DNA of 64,000 nucleotides from NCBI GenBank assembly GCA_033002965.1, contig JAURVB010003446.1, positions 32,178-96,177 of the forward strand, read 5' to 3'. Source of the stretch: Piper betle (lineage: Eukaryota > Streptophyta > Magnoliopsida > Piperales > Piperaceae). A program made the position numbers and the translations under genes. The notes beneath the pieces are model-generated. The model made no database searches. It was given only the letters and a program-made list of their open reading frames with translations, and was not told the origin of the DNA. This document shows, in pieces, positions 34,928 through 48,721 of this stretch; within the stretch, counting starts at the first letter, position 1, and every line of letters begins with the position of its first letter.

Positions 34928-37751
34928 TGTAATATCTCAATTCGGTTTATCTGTGAACCGAACTAAAAATGATATCGGCGACCAAACCGTTCACTAATCT
35001 ACTTAATTCTGTTAAGCTGATCTAGATCTAACCTCGGTGACTAAAAATGGTGATGCAAGCATTTAATGCATAGATGAGATATTTAGGCTCTATCATAGTT
35101 CTAGATGAATATTATGATTTATAATTCATATTTAAAACAAACAAACTTATTAAAAGTTTGAAAAGTAGCGATTTTTTTTAAAACAAAACGGACATAAGTC
35201 TCCTCTAAAAGTATAGTAGGGGCCACACTACCAACGACAAGTCATATGTATACATAACAATAAAAGTAGAAAACATAGCAAAAATATAATGCTTTTCTCG
35301 CAACATTTCCATTATCATCATTTTCATCATCTTGAATTGGGCCTTCACCCCATTAACTCACCCTCTTCCATTCTACACATAATAATATCACACATAGATC
35401 ATTTCATGTAATAAGACATTAAGACATTCATCTACCACCATTCACAGTAATTCATCACATCATATTCTCATTCACTCTCGGCAGGAACATGTGTACAAGT
35501 TGCATTATTGCTCTTTCGTAGTCCCAACAGCTCTCAGGCATCAAAATTATTGCCTGTATATATAATACAAAAATGTCAGTAATGAGTATTACTAGTTTAG
35601 AAATAACTACTAATCAAATTGGCAAAGGAAAGCTAACTCTCGTATTAAATGAAAATATTAATATACTTCTGCATTAAAATCTCTAATAAGGGCACTAATT
35701 AGGAGTTTTCGGCCTCAACTTGAAAGCATCCCATTATGACTCGTTAGATGCCTCGGGAAATTTTCAATCTATCACTTGCATAGGAAAATCAATTATCATA
35801 AAACCCTTTATATCTTCTGTATCACTCGTGGCCCTGAGCAAAGAGGCCGAGTACTCTGAGAAAGGAACCTTCAGTACTCTTTGAATCCACAAGTATAGAC
35901 ATGCGCTGCATTGCAGTACTCATAATCCTCTACACTTCTCCGAGTTTGAGAAACTCAAAGGTGGAGTTGTCTAGATCCCTCGGGAGTAAAACATCTTGCT
36001 CACCAATCCATAGCCGCTTTGACTGGCACATGCCCGCTCGCGGTGCATATGAGTCAACTTTCTATTGTCTTACGTCTCACTAGAAGACCCGAGAAAACTA
36101 TATATACATAGGTCTGGGTAGAGATTGTAATATAGTAGGCCCAAAAGCATCATGATCTGGATTTAAATTTAGGGATCTCATTTTTTAGAGTTATTAATCT
36201 GAAAATTCGTATGACTAAATGGTCTATGTGGAGTGGGATACAATAAATCAACCACTTGATATGTCCGCTTACCTATTAAAATAAATTACGATAGAGTGAA
36301 GGAGTTAAATCAGAAGTGAGTCCTAAACAGACTTAAAAGAAGCTCCAATCATGTCCAGGTGCCTAGGCGTCGAACTCCTACTCCATGTCTACACATCAAA
36401 ACTAAAAACTAACACATCCTAACTAGTACACTCAATCAAAGCACTCACATCAATCCACAACATGATTTTCTAGGCTACGTTGCAATTAATTAATAATTCA
36501 TACTTAGTTTACCTAATCAGTTCATTAGCATTTATTTTATATTATTCAAATCACGCAAATTCATTTTTATTTACAATAAAAATAATTTACCATGTCAATC
36601 AATCAAATCTTAACATGTTGTGCTAATAATTATTAATTTTTAAATAATTAGGTCGGAGTTAATTATATCTCATGTTGCCGGCAATCGGCAACGACTAGGG
36701 TTTATCGCACAGTTTGGGACTCAAATTGAGCACTCGGCAGTGTCCGATGTTAAATTTGGTTTGGTTGGACAAATTTGGCAAAAATTTGGCTATTTTTGGT
36801 GAATTCCATCAAATCCAATTTTTCGATAGTTTCTGGTGGCTTTCCAGCAATTTTGTGGCGACTTTTCCGGCGAGGTGATCTAGGATGTGGGTCGGTACCT
36901 TCTCAGCGAGATCAATGCAACCATAGTGGTGGTGAGGGTGAAAGCGGCGGCAATGGTCGCCGATCAGTAGCCATGATTCGGCCAGGGTCGGTTGGCTTGT
37001 CTGATCAGCCCCTTGGCTGGCCTCAATGGTAGTGCTCAGTGTAGGGGGAAAGGTTCTTAGGGTTGAAGGGGGCGGCAATAATGGCACAACGGTAGAACGG
37101 CGTTGGCGATCGCTACGCAAGGGTGCAGTGTCGAGGCGTCGTGGAGGCTGGGCGACGGCCAAAATGGTGGGGGAAATGGCTCGACGAGCTCCGACAGCTT
37201 TGTCTACATTGGATCGGCAGCGATGCGACGGCCAGAGGAGGCGTCGGCAACGAGCTTCAGGGCGGTGATCAGGTAGAGAAAGGAAGCATCGGGGTGATGG
37301 TTTTGGGTGGCAATCTCATGAATAAATGTTCATTCGATTTCGACTTGAGTAAAAAATAATAACTAATTCCTAATAAATTAAAAATATCCAAAAAAATATG
37401 GGAAAATCTCATAAATTACAATACACTCCGTAACATCAAAATGACATATTCTATGACTAATAACCCACTCAAACTACTATATAACGCGTTTAAATGCGTT
37501 ATTTAGCTTAAAAATAATTCTACGATAAAATATATAAAAAAATTGAACACTGTCATATACTATGATAACTCATTTATCATTATTTTTCTAACGTTATCAT
37601 CATATACTCAAGTACACATGAGCCTCATCGGTCATAACGCACGGTTGGCCTTAATTTAACATGCGAGTTATAAAACTGACTCGACTCAAACCGACAACTG
37701 AAACAACCGGTTTGTTAATGTTAAATTCTAACTCAAGCCACGGGTTTTACA
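34928..37751 (+). mobile_element. large LTR (old copy), Ty3/gypsy-type
   Basis: The segment begins TGTAATATCTC and ends GGGTTTTACA, and is collinear with the LTR at 41634-44515. Shared blocks include GGCCGAGTACTCT, CACAAGT..AGACAT, CTCAAA[GT]G[CT]GGAGTTGTC, GATCCCTCGGGA, AATTA[CT]ATCTCA[CT]G..G[CT][CT]GGCAATCGGC, a GC-rich block, and the final GACTCGAC...ACGGGTTTTACA. Identity by eye is only moderate, so this copy is older. Immediate flanks (GCCCA and TTTCA) do not form a target duplication. No coding sequence was recognised. Confidence 0.65.
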
Positions 37752-40700
37752 TTTCAAGCCCATTATAACATCAATCTATAGGGCGGTTAGCTGACCCCAA
37801 GGTCTTGATAATTGAAGCTGGCCACTGTGCCAAGGCTGTCATCGTAGATAATTTTTTAGGTCATTTTTAAAAATTGACCAAACTACGAATAATTAAGATA
37901 TTATATTAAAAAATACCTTTGAATCATGAATAACATTGAAATCACCCTTGAATTGCGAATAGCACATTAAATCGGAGCTAATTATAAATTCCTCATTATG
38001 TGGTGTCGTGACAAAAAAATCAAATTTAAGTAAAAGCAAAATTTAATGAATGGTTAAAAAAATGAGTTGGTAAGAAGGAAAAGAGACAGGTAAGGTTCAA
38101 AATATGTATGATTATTATGCAACTTAAATATTTATGATTGTATTTCCCTGTTTAAAAAAGATAATGACTCCAAAAATATTTAGTAGTTACGTTAAAACTA
38201 TTATTTTAATTTATTTGATTTTTAATATGATAAAAATTAACAATATATATATTTTGGAACTTAACCGGACGTGTTAAATTAAAGATGTAGCCCATATACT
38301 AATTTTTTTCTCATAATTAAAATGGATTGGGAAGAAATGAGGAGTTACGGTGAAGATGTTAATAGAAAAATATTGTGTATTGACTAAATTAAGGTTTGTG
38401 CTGTTAATTTTGCTTAACTTTGACCTGATCGTATTAGTCAAATGAAAAGACATGTTGTTCTCATCAAACTCGGCGGAGAATTGAACTTAGACTCGATTAG
38501 GTTGACCTCAAACTTGTGTACATTAATTGATTAAAGTAAATGCGTCTGTCATAATTACACTGAGAAGATGAAAACATTGCAAAAAGAAGATTAAAAAAAT
38601 GTGAAAGTTGCATTTTTTTCTTTTTTCTTTCGAAGGCACCATGCGTTTCGTTGATAACACCTATGTTTATTTATGATGATCGTAAAATATTACTCAAATA
38701 GCAATTAACCATATAATTTTAAATGCTATATAATATCCTCCAAATTTGGACCCTCGGTATATACCATACCGACTTTAAATCTGGTATAAATTAAACTTTT
38801 ATATTATCTATATCCGGTTTTTTAATTTAAAATTTTCACACTGTCGATTGTTTTTTTGTAAATCATGATATTTTAAATAATATTTAATAAAATATTGATG
38901 GTAATAAATATTTTATTCATAATTTTAGATTTTGGCTGAACCCAATATAAGCTGGTTGAACAAAATATACCATATAATAGCTATAAATGTAATATAATAA
39001 TCAGTTAAAACTATGGGCAAAGCAATTGGCGCCATTTGTCACCGCCCTTATAAGGACATGGATTTGTAAAAAAATTATTTTTTTCTAGAGCCTTAAAATA
39101 TTGTTCAATTAAATTCGACCCAAACTTGCTTACAAATCTGATTCAATTAATTTTGTGCCTAAATTGGTCACATATACTTGTATATTGAGAATATGAAAGG
39201 AAGTAAAATATATGACTCAAAAATGTAATCACCCCAAGTTCTATCGATTGCACCTGCTTATTTGTAGCCATGCAATTTAGTGACTCTCGAGCATGCGATA
39301 CGACCACTATTTCTTTGATAATACGTTATAAATAGCATTAGATCTGATTTAAAATATTAAGAATGAGCCTCAAACAAGTAAATCCAGATCACTAATACAT
39401 TTAGATCTTAAAATTTGAGTTAGATGAATGAATTATACATTGCACTACAAGCATGCTCACCACAGTCTCTTGCAAATATATTTGCCTTGTATATATTCTG
39501 TGCGGAGATAAAATTATAGTCGCTATATATATAAGGTTATGTTCTTATTATTAATAATATCAGAACCAACTTAGCTTAAACAGAAAAATTGAGGCACAAA
39601 TATAAAGATCAAAGTATATAAATTAGATACTTTTAGGGTTTCTTGTTTGAAAAAGAAAAGGAATAGCTAAGTAGAATGCAATAACTAATGCATACCACAA
39701 GTTAAACAAAGTCTTGAATATTAAGTAGTAGCGACTAGTAGGTAGAATATCAAGCTTATACATAAATGCGCTATTGTACAAGAGCTCGTGTTGGTTGTTG
39801 GAAACTTGGAATGGCTGACTTACCAGCAAAAGCCATACAAGCGCCAAATTATTGTGTATATAACATGTCTTCCTAATTTGCGCATCTACCACCACTGCAT
39901 CACATCACACAGTTTATAGATACAAGGCGAGAAAAAAACTGTCATTATTCTTGCTTGCAATTTTTCCTCGTCGAATTACTTCAAAGAAATGCCTTGCCAT
40001 CTGAATTACTGTATTCTTATGAAAATTCTTTTTTAATAAATATTTGAGATTTTTTCACCGTTTAAACTTCATCAAATTATTGTTAGCTTAGTGATACAAA
40101 TTTTATGAATGTTGTAAGTGTACCGGTCGTAAGCAAATAATAGAACAGTATCGTAGTTTATTCAATTAGAATTATTCAACTAAATTATCTAATGCAAGAA
40201 AATACGAATTTTTGTGATTTTTACATAAACTAAACTTATAATTTAAAATTAAATCTAAATTAAAATAAAATAGAGTCTAATCTAAAGTTTAAGTTTTCCT
40301 CAATATGCAAAAACTATGCTAAGGAATAGAATCCCCTTAAACCAATCAATTGGCAAAATAATTATAATCATAAAATAATTATTACACTAACGAGAAAGTA
40401 GAATTCATATTATATAATTACCCGTTACGGTGCACTAATTAGCTATATTAAATCTCCTCAATAATGGATACACTTTTGGTGCTATGCACCCTTCATTTTC
40501 TTAATTAAATATGCATTAAAGTTCATGAATTCCGTACTTTTAAATCCCCTCTTTCGGTGCATGATTTAAATCCTAACGGTGACACTTAATATTCAATTTA
40601 TATATGTATATTGTAAATCCCTGACATATGGTATGATCAATTTACCATTCAATAATTATTTAAAACATAGCTTCTTTCTGAGACATCACAGTGATTCAAC

Positions 40701-41633
40701 AATTAACCAAACAAATAAAGGCATTAAATATAACAAAATACAACTCTCATAATGAAAATAATAAATTATTTAGTCATTGATTTAAGGTTTATCTTCTCTC
40801 TAACATAATAAAATCTACTCCATAAAATAAGAAAATAAAACCATAAAAATATTTAAAAAAATTCATAACAATATTGCAATAAACCACAAAGAAAGAAAAG
40901 AAGAAAAACTATTATAAATGGTCTTTAGAAAGCAACAAGCATATTATTCCTTCTTTGAAATCTTCAATCTATTCTTCGAAAATTTGCCTTGAGAAAATCA
41001 TAACCCTTAAGAAGAGCCTCAAAAAATATGAAGAATAGTTGTGAAAAACTCTCATTTTGTGCATGAATAATTCTTTTACGATTGGAAGTAACTGTGTTCT
41101 CTTTATGTAAGTCAGTTTTCAAATTCATAATTATCCAAAACTTTTTTACACAAGTGCTATGACATTCACTCCCAATGTCACGACACACACTAATATTTTT
41201 TTCTTCTATCTCTCTAGTGAAGTGGCATTCAAACACCGAGATATCTAGTGCCAAGCATTCACTCGATAACTCATGTTTTTCATTATTTTTCATCCGATTT
41301 GAGGGGTAAACATGGATGCCTGACTTATCGAGTCTGATCGAAGTCTAAAGCATGTCCGACCGAATTTGACCGACCGACTAAATAAAAACAAACTAAACAT
41401 GGATATTTCTTTATTTGACCGAATGACCGACCGAGTGTCTGATATTTTATATCAATAACAGAATACGTTCAACATTTGAGAGGCCAATATTATGTTCTAT
41501 GAAAATTTTAGATCATGATATACATTAAAATTAATTAAGTTTATACATAAAATTGATATTTAATTTCTAAATAACCCAAAATGACTTACATAGAAAAAGA
41601 TAACAATCATCCTCATATTTAGGAATTTAGAAT
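37752..41633. other. AT-rich intergenic DNA
   Basis: No host gene was recognised. A reverse frame at 39623-39895 (90 codons, hydrophobic) has no recognisable domain. A degenerate dispersed repeat lies at about 38740-38995 (related to 47150-47400 and 59370-59530). GACCGACCGA-rich sequence at 41300-41460 may be one end of a hAT element whose other parts lie near 45070-45905. Confidence 0.5.
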
Positions 41634-41926
41634 TGTAACACCCCAAATACGGTTCGCACTCGTGAACCGAATTGACATGTGTACAGGCCCCGGTTAAGTC
41701 AGCTAAACCGAACCCAACTCGTGCGGATCCAATCTCGGCGTCTTAAGATGAAGATATAACTCTAAATGCATGGATGAATGCACAAATCCTAACATGGTAC
41801 TACATGATGACAGGCAAATCAAAATACACACCAAGACAATCCCGATAAAATTAATAAAAATTTTGAAATATAACGGACAAGAGTTTCCCCTGAAAATGTA
41901 ATTAAGGGCCACCCTGTCAAATATAC

Positions 41927-41967
<41 letters not shown>

Positions 41968-44515
41968 TATTTATCAAACAATTTCATCCATACAAAATAC
42001 AAAATCTAACATGTTGTAGCTCATTCTAGAACTTGGGTCTCAACCCACCATGCTTCCATTGCCCAATCTCTTTCTGTTCACATCATCTCATCATCTTTTA
42101 GCACTTAATTACATCCTATCATCATATCTTAAGCATTAATCACATCATATCATGTCTCAGTATTTCACGCCATTCTCAAAATAATAACATAATAACAAAA
42201 TATTAATTACTCTATCGACTGACATGTGTGCAAATGACATCATTGCTCCTCCACCCAGCTAGCTCCTCCAACTCATAATTATTACCTACATATAGTATAA
42301 AAACACGTGAATACTCTGGAGGGCACTATTGAGCAGCCACTGGGCTGCAGACCAGGTAGCATCCCGAACTTACTAATCTATTGCTGGTACTGTGCCTCTC
42401 TCGGCACTTCTTTTTCAGTACTTCATGTAAAACTTTATCCTAAGCCCTCTCCTTACCTTCATATTTCTCCTGGCCTTGAGCACGAAGGCCGAGTACTCTC
42501 AGGCAGTCGTCTTTAATACCCTTTGAACCACAAGTCCGGACATTCGCTGTACTAAACAGTTTCCATAAACCTCCACGTTCTCCGGATGTGAGGAACTCAA
42601 ATGCGGAGTTGTCAGGATCCCTCGGGAATGGAACAGTCCGTTGGCACTAATCCAGAGCCCGCTTTGACTATCACGGCATCCGCTCATGGTACGTGCAGTC
42701 GGTTTCTCAATCTCTCGTCTCACTGAAAATGTGAAAACTACATATATATAGGGCTGGGTAGGGATTTATATAATAGGCCCGAAGGCAACTTGTGGTGGAT
42801 GTTGTTTTCGAAATCATCCTCGAGGGATCTCATCCTCGAGGGGTTATTAATCTGGAAATCTGTTCGGCTAGATGGGCCGAGTTAAGTGGGATCCAATAAA
42901 ACGCCACTTAACCCATCCTGCAAATGATAAGCTAAACATACAATAGAAAGACGTAAAATAGAGTCAAGTCCTAAACGGACCTGGTAGAAGCTCTAAGCGT
43001 GTCATCGCACCTAGGCGGCGAGCTCCTACTCCGTACCTACACATCAAAACTAAATACTAACGCCTACTAACTACATGATGCATCAAAATCAATGAATATC
43101 ACACGACATAATAATCATCCCTCAAATTATCGATCAATAATCAATAATCATAAAAATGAAAATAATTCTATCATCCTATTCATTCCAATTTATCGTGTTT
43201 CCTAAGTTACATCGTGCTCAATTAGCATGCTTATACTTCATCTCACTAGATCACTTACTTAATTTCATCATGCATACTTTTACTTCATTCATAGTATGAC
43301 ATTCATCATGACAACTAGTTAATTCTAGCATGCTATGCTAACAATCATAATCAATTTTAAATAACTCAATCGGAGGTAATTATACCTCACGTAGTCGGCA
43401 ATCGGCGATGGCTAGGGTTCCGTCGCGTGTTTCGGACCTCAAATTCGGCTCTCATCGGTGTCCGAAGCTCGATCGGGCGCGACTGGGTGAGCCCCGCAGA
43501 AGATCCGGTGAATTCCGGCAAATTCCGATTTTCCGGCGTCGTCCGACGATTTTCCGGCAGCTTCCGGCGACAGTCGCTGGCGCCGTCTACTGGCCGGAAA
43601 GTGGTCGTGTTGGGTACCCTTGGAACCGGCTCGATGAACCCGACTCATCTACGAGGTCGACGCGGCCAACAAAGGTGGTGGCTCACCGAAAAATGCATAA
43701 AACCGAGCTGGCGGTGATGGTGGCTAAATCCGGCCGGCCATGGCGACGATGTCCTCCGTTCCGGTCGGGGAAGGTCACTGGAGGGCTGAGGGTGCTGAGG
43801 TGACTGACCGACCGCTGTGGCGCCGGTCACTGGCAGCGGAATCGGCGACGGAAGCGCAACGCGGGCGCAGTGTCGCGGGGTGGCTTCCTCGCGTCGCGGC
43901 GGCCCGATTGGAGCCGGACCTGGTCGGGGCAGCATGGCAACGTCGTCGCGGGGCTAAGCGACGACGATCGGCGGCCGGGCGGGCGTCCACGGCAGCGGCC
44001 GCGACACGCACAGTGGCGGCGCGTCGAGGTAAGGGTCGGGGAAGAAGGCACGGGGGAGAAAAAGACTTGATGGCAAACTCGTAAATATTACTCGACTCGT
44101 CTCCGACTCGAGTCAAAAATAATATTTAAGTCGTAGAAAATTCCAAAAAAATTGGAAAAATCCATAAAATCAAACAACACCAAAACATTATAATGATATG
44201 CTCTAGAACTATCAAGCCACCCAAAATGCCTGTAACGCGTCCTAACGCGGTAAACGACCTAAAACTAATTCTATGATCCATTATATATCATAATAAAAAA
44301 TAAACTGCATACTCTCATATATTCTGATAACTCATTCTTTTCTGCTGTGTTCATGACGCTATCTTCATATACTTGGGTACACATGACCCTCGTGGCTCAT
44401 ACACGAGATCGGCGTTGGCTCAGTATACGTGTTCTGAAACTGACTCGACTTGAAAACAACGGTCGAACCGACCAGTTCTGAATATAAAACCCTGACTTGA
44501 ATCGTGGGTTTTACA
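41634..44515 (+). mobile_element. solo LTR, 2.88 kb, with target duplication
   Basis: It starts TGTAACACCCC and ends GGGTTTTACA (TG...CA), and is flanked by a perfect 5 bp direct duplication AGAAT (41629-41633 and 44516-44520). There is no internal domain, so this is a solo LTR left by recombination between two LTRs. The length and TGTAACACC start fit a large Ty3/gypsy LTR. A GC-rich block at 43390-44070 holds several open frames on both strands; none has a recognisable domain. The perfect duplication suggests it is younger than the copy at 34928. Confidence 0.8.
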
Positions 44516-45069
44516 AGAATACTACATTCGCACCAACAATTATATCAAACTATGTACTATATAGTTAGAATACCCCCAATTACTATCATAGTTTACTAAA
44601 TTTTTAAAATTTAGCTCGTATACATTTCCAAGTCAAACAAAAGATAATCGATGTATACAATCTTTAAAGTAATAAAATCCAATATTACATATACTTCAAA
44701 GATAAAATATTCTATTAGTTGATTCTTGATCCAATATAATTCACCAACATGAAAAAATATACAAAAAGCTAATTACTTTGTAGAAATATTTTATAAATAT
44801 TAGAAAAGTAGAAACTAAATATAACATTCTCACATGCTCATTATAAACATAATCATCAATATCTTCTTATTCTTTAATATTCATTATTCCAAAAAAATTG
44901 ATGATGAAATTATTTATTTCTCTACAAGTAAAAATATAGTTGTAAGAGAAGAACATATGTTAACAAATTTAAAATATATATATTAAAAATAAAAAATGTA
45001 TGGATATAAAATAAGAATTATCTTCATTTCACTCCTCAACTAATTTTGGGCACAAATAAAAGCTTTGAG
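44516..45069. other. AT-rich spacer
   Basis: No feature was recognised. It may belong to the hAT element remnant interrupted by the LTR insertion. Confidence 0.4.
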
Positions 45070-45430
45070 TATTTTTGGGTTCAAACTATTCCTATTACTA
45101 AATATTGTTACAGAGGAGGTGGTTGACATAAGAATAACTAAAATATTTTGAATATTTTTTTCTTAAAATATGATATTTTACTATGTTTAATCTCCACCAT
45201 GATAATATATCAAATTGTTCATCTACTCCATCCACAAAAGAGATAGTTAGTTCATCCAAATAATTCTCCAAATCAGCTCGTGTTAGCTCCTTTGATAAAT
45301 ATTCTATAATCAACTTATTTACTCTTTGTAATCTCTTATTTAGGCTTTCAATAAAACGAATAATTAATGAACTTTTAATTCCAATAGAGGGCATTTTTGA
45401 CACACATCTAGCCATATATTTCATATCAAT
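45070..45430 (-). pseudogene. hAT transposase C-terminal (RICESLEEPER-type) fragment
   Basis: The reverse frame at 45098-45424 contains ELTRADLENYLDELTISFVD and DEQFDILSWWRLNIVKYHIL, which match the start of the hAT C-terminal dimerisation domain (acidic ExxxYL...FDxLxWW). The conserved WW pair is intact. Upstream BED finger and catalytic regions are absent within the next 500 bases. It is a short relic of a RICESLEEPER/DAYSLEEPER-like hAT. Confidence 0.65.
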
Positions 45431-45529
45431 CTTATTTTTTGTATTTTCCCATTGTAATATAATATTTCTTTATTCAATTTTTTTAAAAAAGTGATTTTAA
45501 TTTTTATGTTAATTTAAATGAGAGAAATT

Positions 45530-45745
45530 AAGAAAAATAAAAGAGATAATGGTAATATAAATAAAATATTAGTTGTTTGGGAGAAAAAAATAATATTTAT
45601 AATTAAAAAATAATTAGATAATAAAATAAATATGGGATGAAAAGAGATAATGATTATATAAATGAGATATTAGTTGTTTGAGAGAAAAAATAATATTTAT
45701 AATAAAAAAGTAATTAGATAATAAAATAAATATGAAATAAAAATA
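45530..45745. repeat. two-unit ~105 bp tandem duplication
   Basis: A stretch with AAAGAGATAATG, ATATTAGTTGTTTG, GAGAAAAAA, ATAATATTTATAAT and AATTAGATAATAAAATAAAT occurs twice head-to-tail (from ~45535 and ~45640) with few differences. Confidence 0.75.
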
Positions 45746-48327
45746 ATTTTCTATATTGACCAAATTTCGACCGTGACGGACTTGACTAAAGAATTTTGAC
45801 TTTAGACGATTGATTTTTGCTTGAGGTTAAGTGGACTGACGTGGATAATATCTTATCTGATGTTCGATCGACCGATGCCCACCATTTGCATTTGCCTGGT
45901 TCTTCTCGGTTTACTCGATCATAATCGTATCTCGTTCAAGATGAATAAAAATTAATTAAAACATAATATAATATCAAAATTAATTAAATCTAAATATAAA
46001 TTAAAAATCATTTAAACTACTCAAACCTGTGATCTAAAATTAAATAAAAATATAAAAAACCATACGAACACTAAACACAATTAAGCACAAAATCTAAAGA
46101 AAACATATATATTTCTAACCCTCATGACTTGGATCTTAAATAACTGATAAGTATACACGATTATCTACATTGGGTGAGTTGATACACCAAAATGTAGGAA
46201 GCACTATATATAATAATAATTATTGATGGAGCACTTCGTGACAGTCATGTAGCCAGTTTATCCATAAACTGATGTCTTGAAGTTGAACAATCCAATTGGA
46301 ATTCTCATGTAAAGCTTTATTTTATTTATGTACTACTATTTCCTGATGTAATATACATTTCTTTCACAGATCATTTGTTTGACAACTCTGTCTTTAACTA
46401 TGAAGCAACATGGCCAAAGCCAAAGAGGGGAAAATCACACCTTATTGGGAGCGACCGGTCCACAGAAAGCTTGGCGTTAGAAAAAAATCGTGAGTATACA
46501 TTTTGATCGATAACAGAAAATAATAAGAAAGAAAACCTAGCGGTTAGTATATAAGTTGACCACGTTTTAGGGAGCCGTTAACACTCCAAGGCCGTCTGTT
46601 TTAAAGAAGAATGCTGTTCATGCATAATTACTTATTTTGATAAAATAAAACAGAAGAATGAAGAAAATTTTGTGTCTGTGAGTGTAATTTAACTATATTT
46701 CTTGGAAAACGGTTGGCATTTGATATTTGTCGGTGCATAATTATTAAAACTTATTGTTGTAAAACATATATTGTGTAAATGCGTACTGAGGACTTGACTT
46801 CTCCAATCAAACCAGGCCTAACCTATATTTGCAATATTAATAAGCCAACTAACGCAATTACTACAACTCAAACTCAAGCCTCGGGGCAAAAATCGCAATT
46901 TGCAGCCCTGGTCTGAATTCGAGATGTGAATAAATTCTGATGTGGGGAGAAGAAAGAGTCTGTCATATGTAGAAGAGTAGGGAGGAGAAAGTGAATTAGA
47001 TGGAGGACACATCCGACCGCCACAGTGTGAAAATTATACTACCACCCGATCCCATTATTATATTCAACATTATACCACAGGGTATTTTAATTTCTGTGTT
47101 ATACTATCCGACCCACCTAATATTACTATTTGATAGTGTCTTTAAATCTGATGCAATTTAGGCCTTTCATAACATTTCTATTCGTATTTAATTTTTCAGA
47201 TTAAATTTTCACAAAATCCAGATTTTTTTATTATTAAAATCACGCTATTTTAACCAACATGTAATTAAATATCGATGAAAAAACATATCTTTATTGTCTG
47301 ATAAATATTTTATTTATAATTTTAAAATTTGGTTAAATCTAATTCAGTCCAATTTACCCAAATACATCCTGTACTAGCTATAACTTTAACATGATAACTA
47401 GTTCAATATTTAAAACTACACGTGAAATTGTAATTTCTTGCAATTTAATGAGGCTCAGACTAGGATAAATCTTGGAAAGAATTAGATTAAGTTACTTGTT
47501 CCAGATAAATATGACCATCTGTGCACGATGCATTTTTCACTGCGACAATTCACGAAAAGAGAAGGCCAAATAACAAAAGGAACTCCACTCCCATCAACTC
47601 ACCTTCTTCGAGACCATTTCTTACGAAATTCGATGTTAAGGACTCACAAATTGATTCCAACAATAGCAAGGCGACAAAGGTTGAGAACCTTTGATCTAAC
47701 GTGCCAAAATTACACATACCCATGCGAAAGACTTGCAATCACACGGACTAGGGGACTGCTAACACATACGGCATTACATCATTTATTTTTACACGGAATA
47801 TCTTACCCAGCCCACTGAAATTACAAGTTCATGTAAAATGTCTCTGACCAATACCAAGTTCATGTAAAATTTTCCTTGAAACTCACAAGTTGATTTTGTA
47901 ACCATTAACATTTTTTTCTAATAGATCGACGGATCAATATGGGCACTACTGCCACATCTTGTTAGAATTGACGAATCCAATTTAAGCAATAAGATAACAT
48001 GAAACTCACACACTCAATATATTGCAACCGAAAAATATAACAGTTCCATAATGTTCCTCTACGAACATGAGCGAATACAAAAACTAAATGACAAAAAAAT
48101 CAACCCCTGAAAAAACGTATATCAACATGCGCAGAAGCTCGCTTCAGTTTCTCACAAGCTTCAAAAAACCACACGCCACGAAACCTGAAAGCTGTCCACC
48201 ATTATAATGATATATATAGATCAAACAAAATCCAAACAGCAAGGATCCGAAGTTCACATTAGGAACTTGCATATCTTTCTTACCAAAGATGAATTAGACA
48301 TATTCCACCCCCGTCCAGCAACAGTAC
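45746..48327. other. intergenic DNA
   Basis: No host gene was recognised. It contains a GACCG-rich patch at 45765-45905 and a dispersed repeat at 47150-47400. The open frame at 47528-47818 has no recognisable domain. Confidence 0.5.
47150..47400. repeat. dispersed degenerate repeat
   Basis: The segment ATAAATATTTTATTTATAAT, TTTTAAAATTTGG and AACCTAATT-like sequence followed by TAGCTATAACTTTAACAT resembles 38880-38990 and 59380-59500. All three are AT-rich and diverged. The source family is unknown. Confidence 0.35.
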
Positions 48328-48721
48328 TTACTGGTCATGCTTATTCGCAGCACAAGCCAGGTGCTCAACAACTGTCAAATTCATTCTAAAATGTTGGGAA
48401 TAGCAACAAATGAAATAAAAAGCATTTTCTGATTTGCACATAGAACTAAATGAAAGCACTCATTTGGAATATGTAACCATGTATGAGTAGAAAATCACCC
48501 ACATTCCAAAAATGCATTGACCCAAATCAGATCAAGTAGCTGATGGTAAAAGGGGCTATATTTCCAAACAAATGCATTCAAATGTCAACTTCAGATTAAG
48601 GGATCAATCAAAGATCAACAAGCAATTTAGATAAAAATGATTACCTAGCATATGGACAACATGCAGCCCCCAGGTAATCCAGAACTAGCCAAAGAACACG
48701 AAGAGCACAGGGGTAGTCTTG
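48328..48721 (-). pseudogene. possible orphan terminal exons of an unidentified gene
   Basis: Two short segments splice in frame: 48721-48645 (after CCAATGCAG, ending GCTAG|GTAATC) and 48385-48328 (after ACATTTTAG, ending in TAA). They give QDYPCALRVLWLVLDYLGAA then CCPYARMNLTVVEHLACAAN and KHDQ. Composition is protein-like, but I do not recognise it and found no upstream exon. A transposon occupies 49388 onward. It could equally be chance. Confidence 0.25.

Noticed and set aside
39623..39895. 90-codon hydrophobic reverse frame
   Set aside because: No family was recognised, there is no upstream promoter or splice support, and the surroundings are AT-rich intergenic; it is likely chance.
43408..44116. 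Overlapping Arg/Ala-rich frames on both strands
   Set aside because: They come from the GC-rich block of a solo LTR; no gag, pol or host domain is recognisable.
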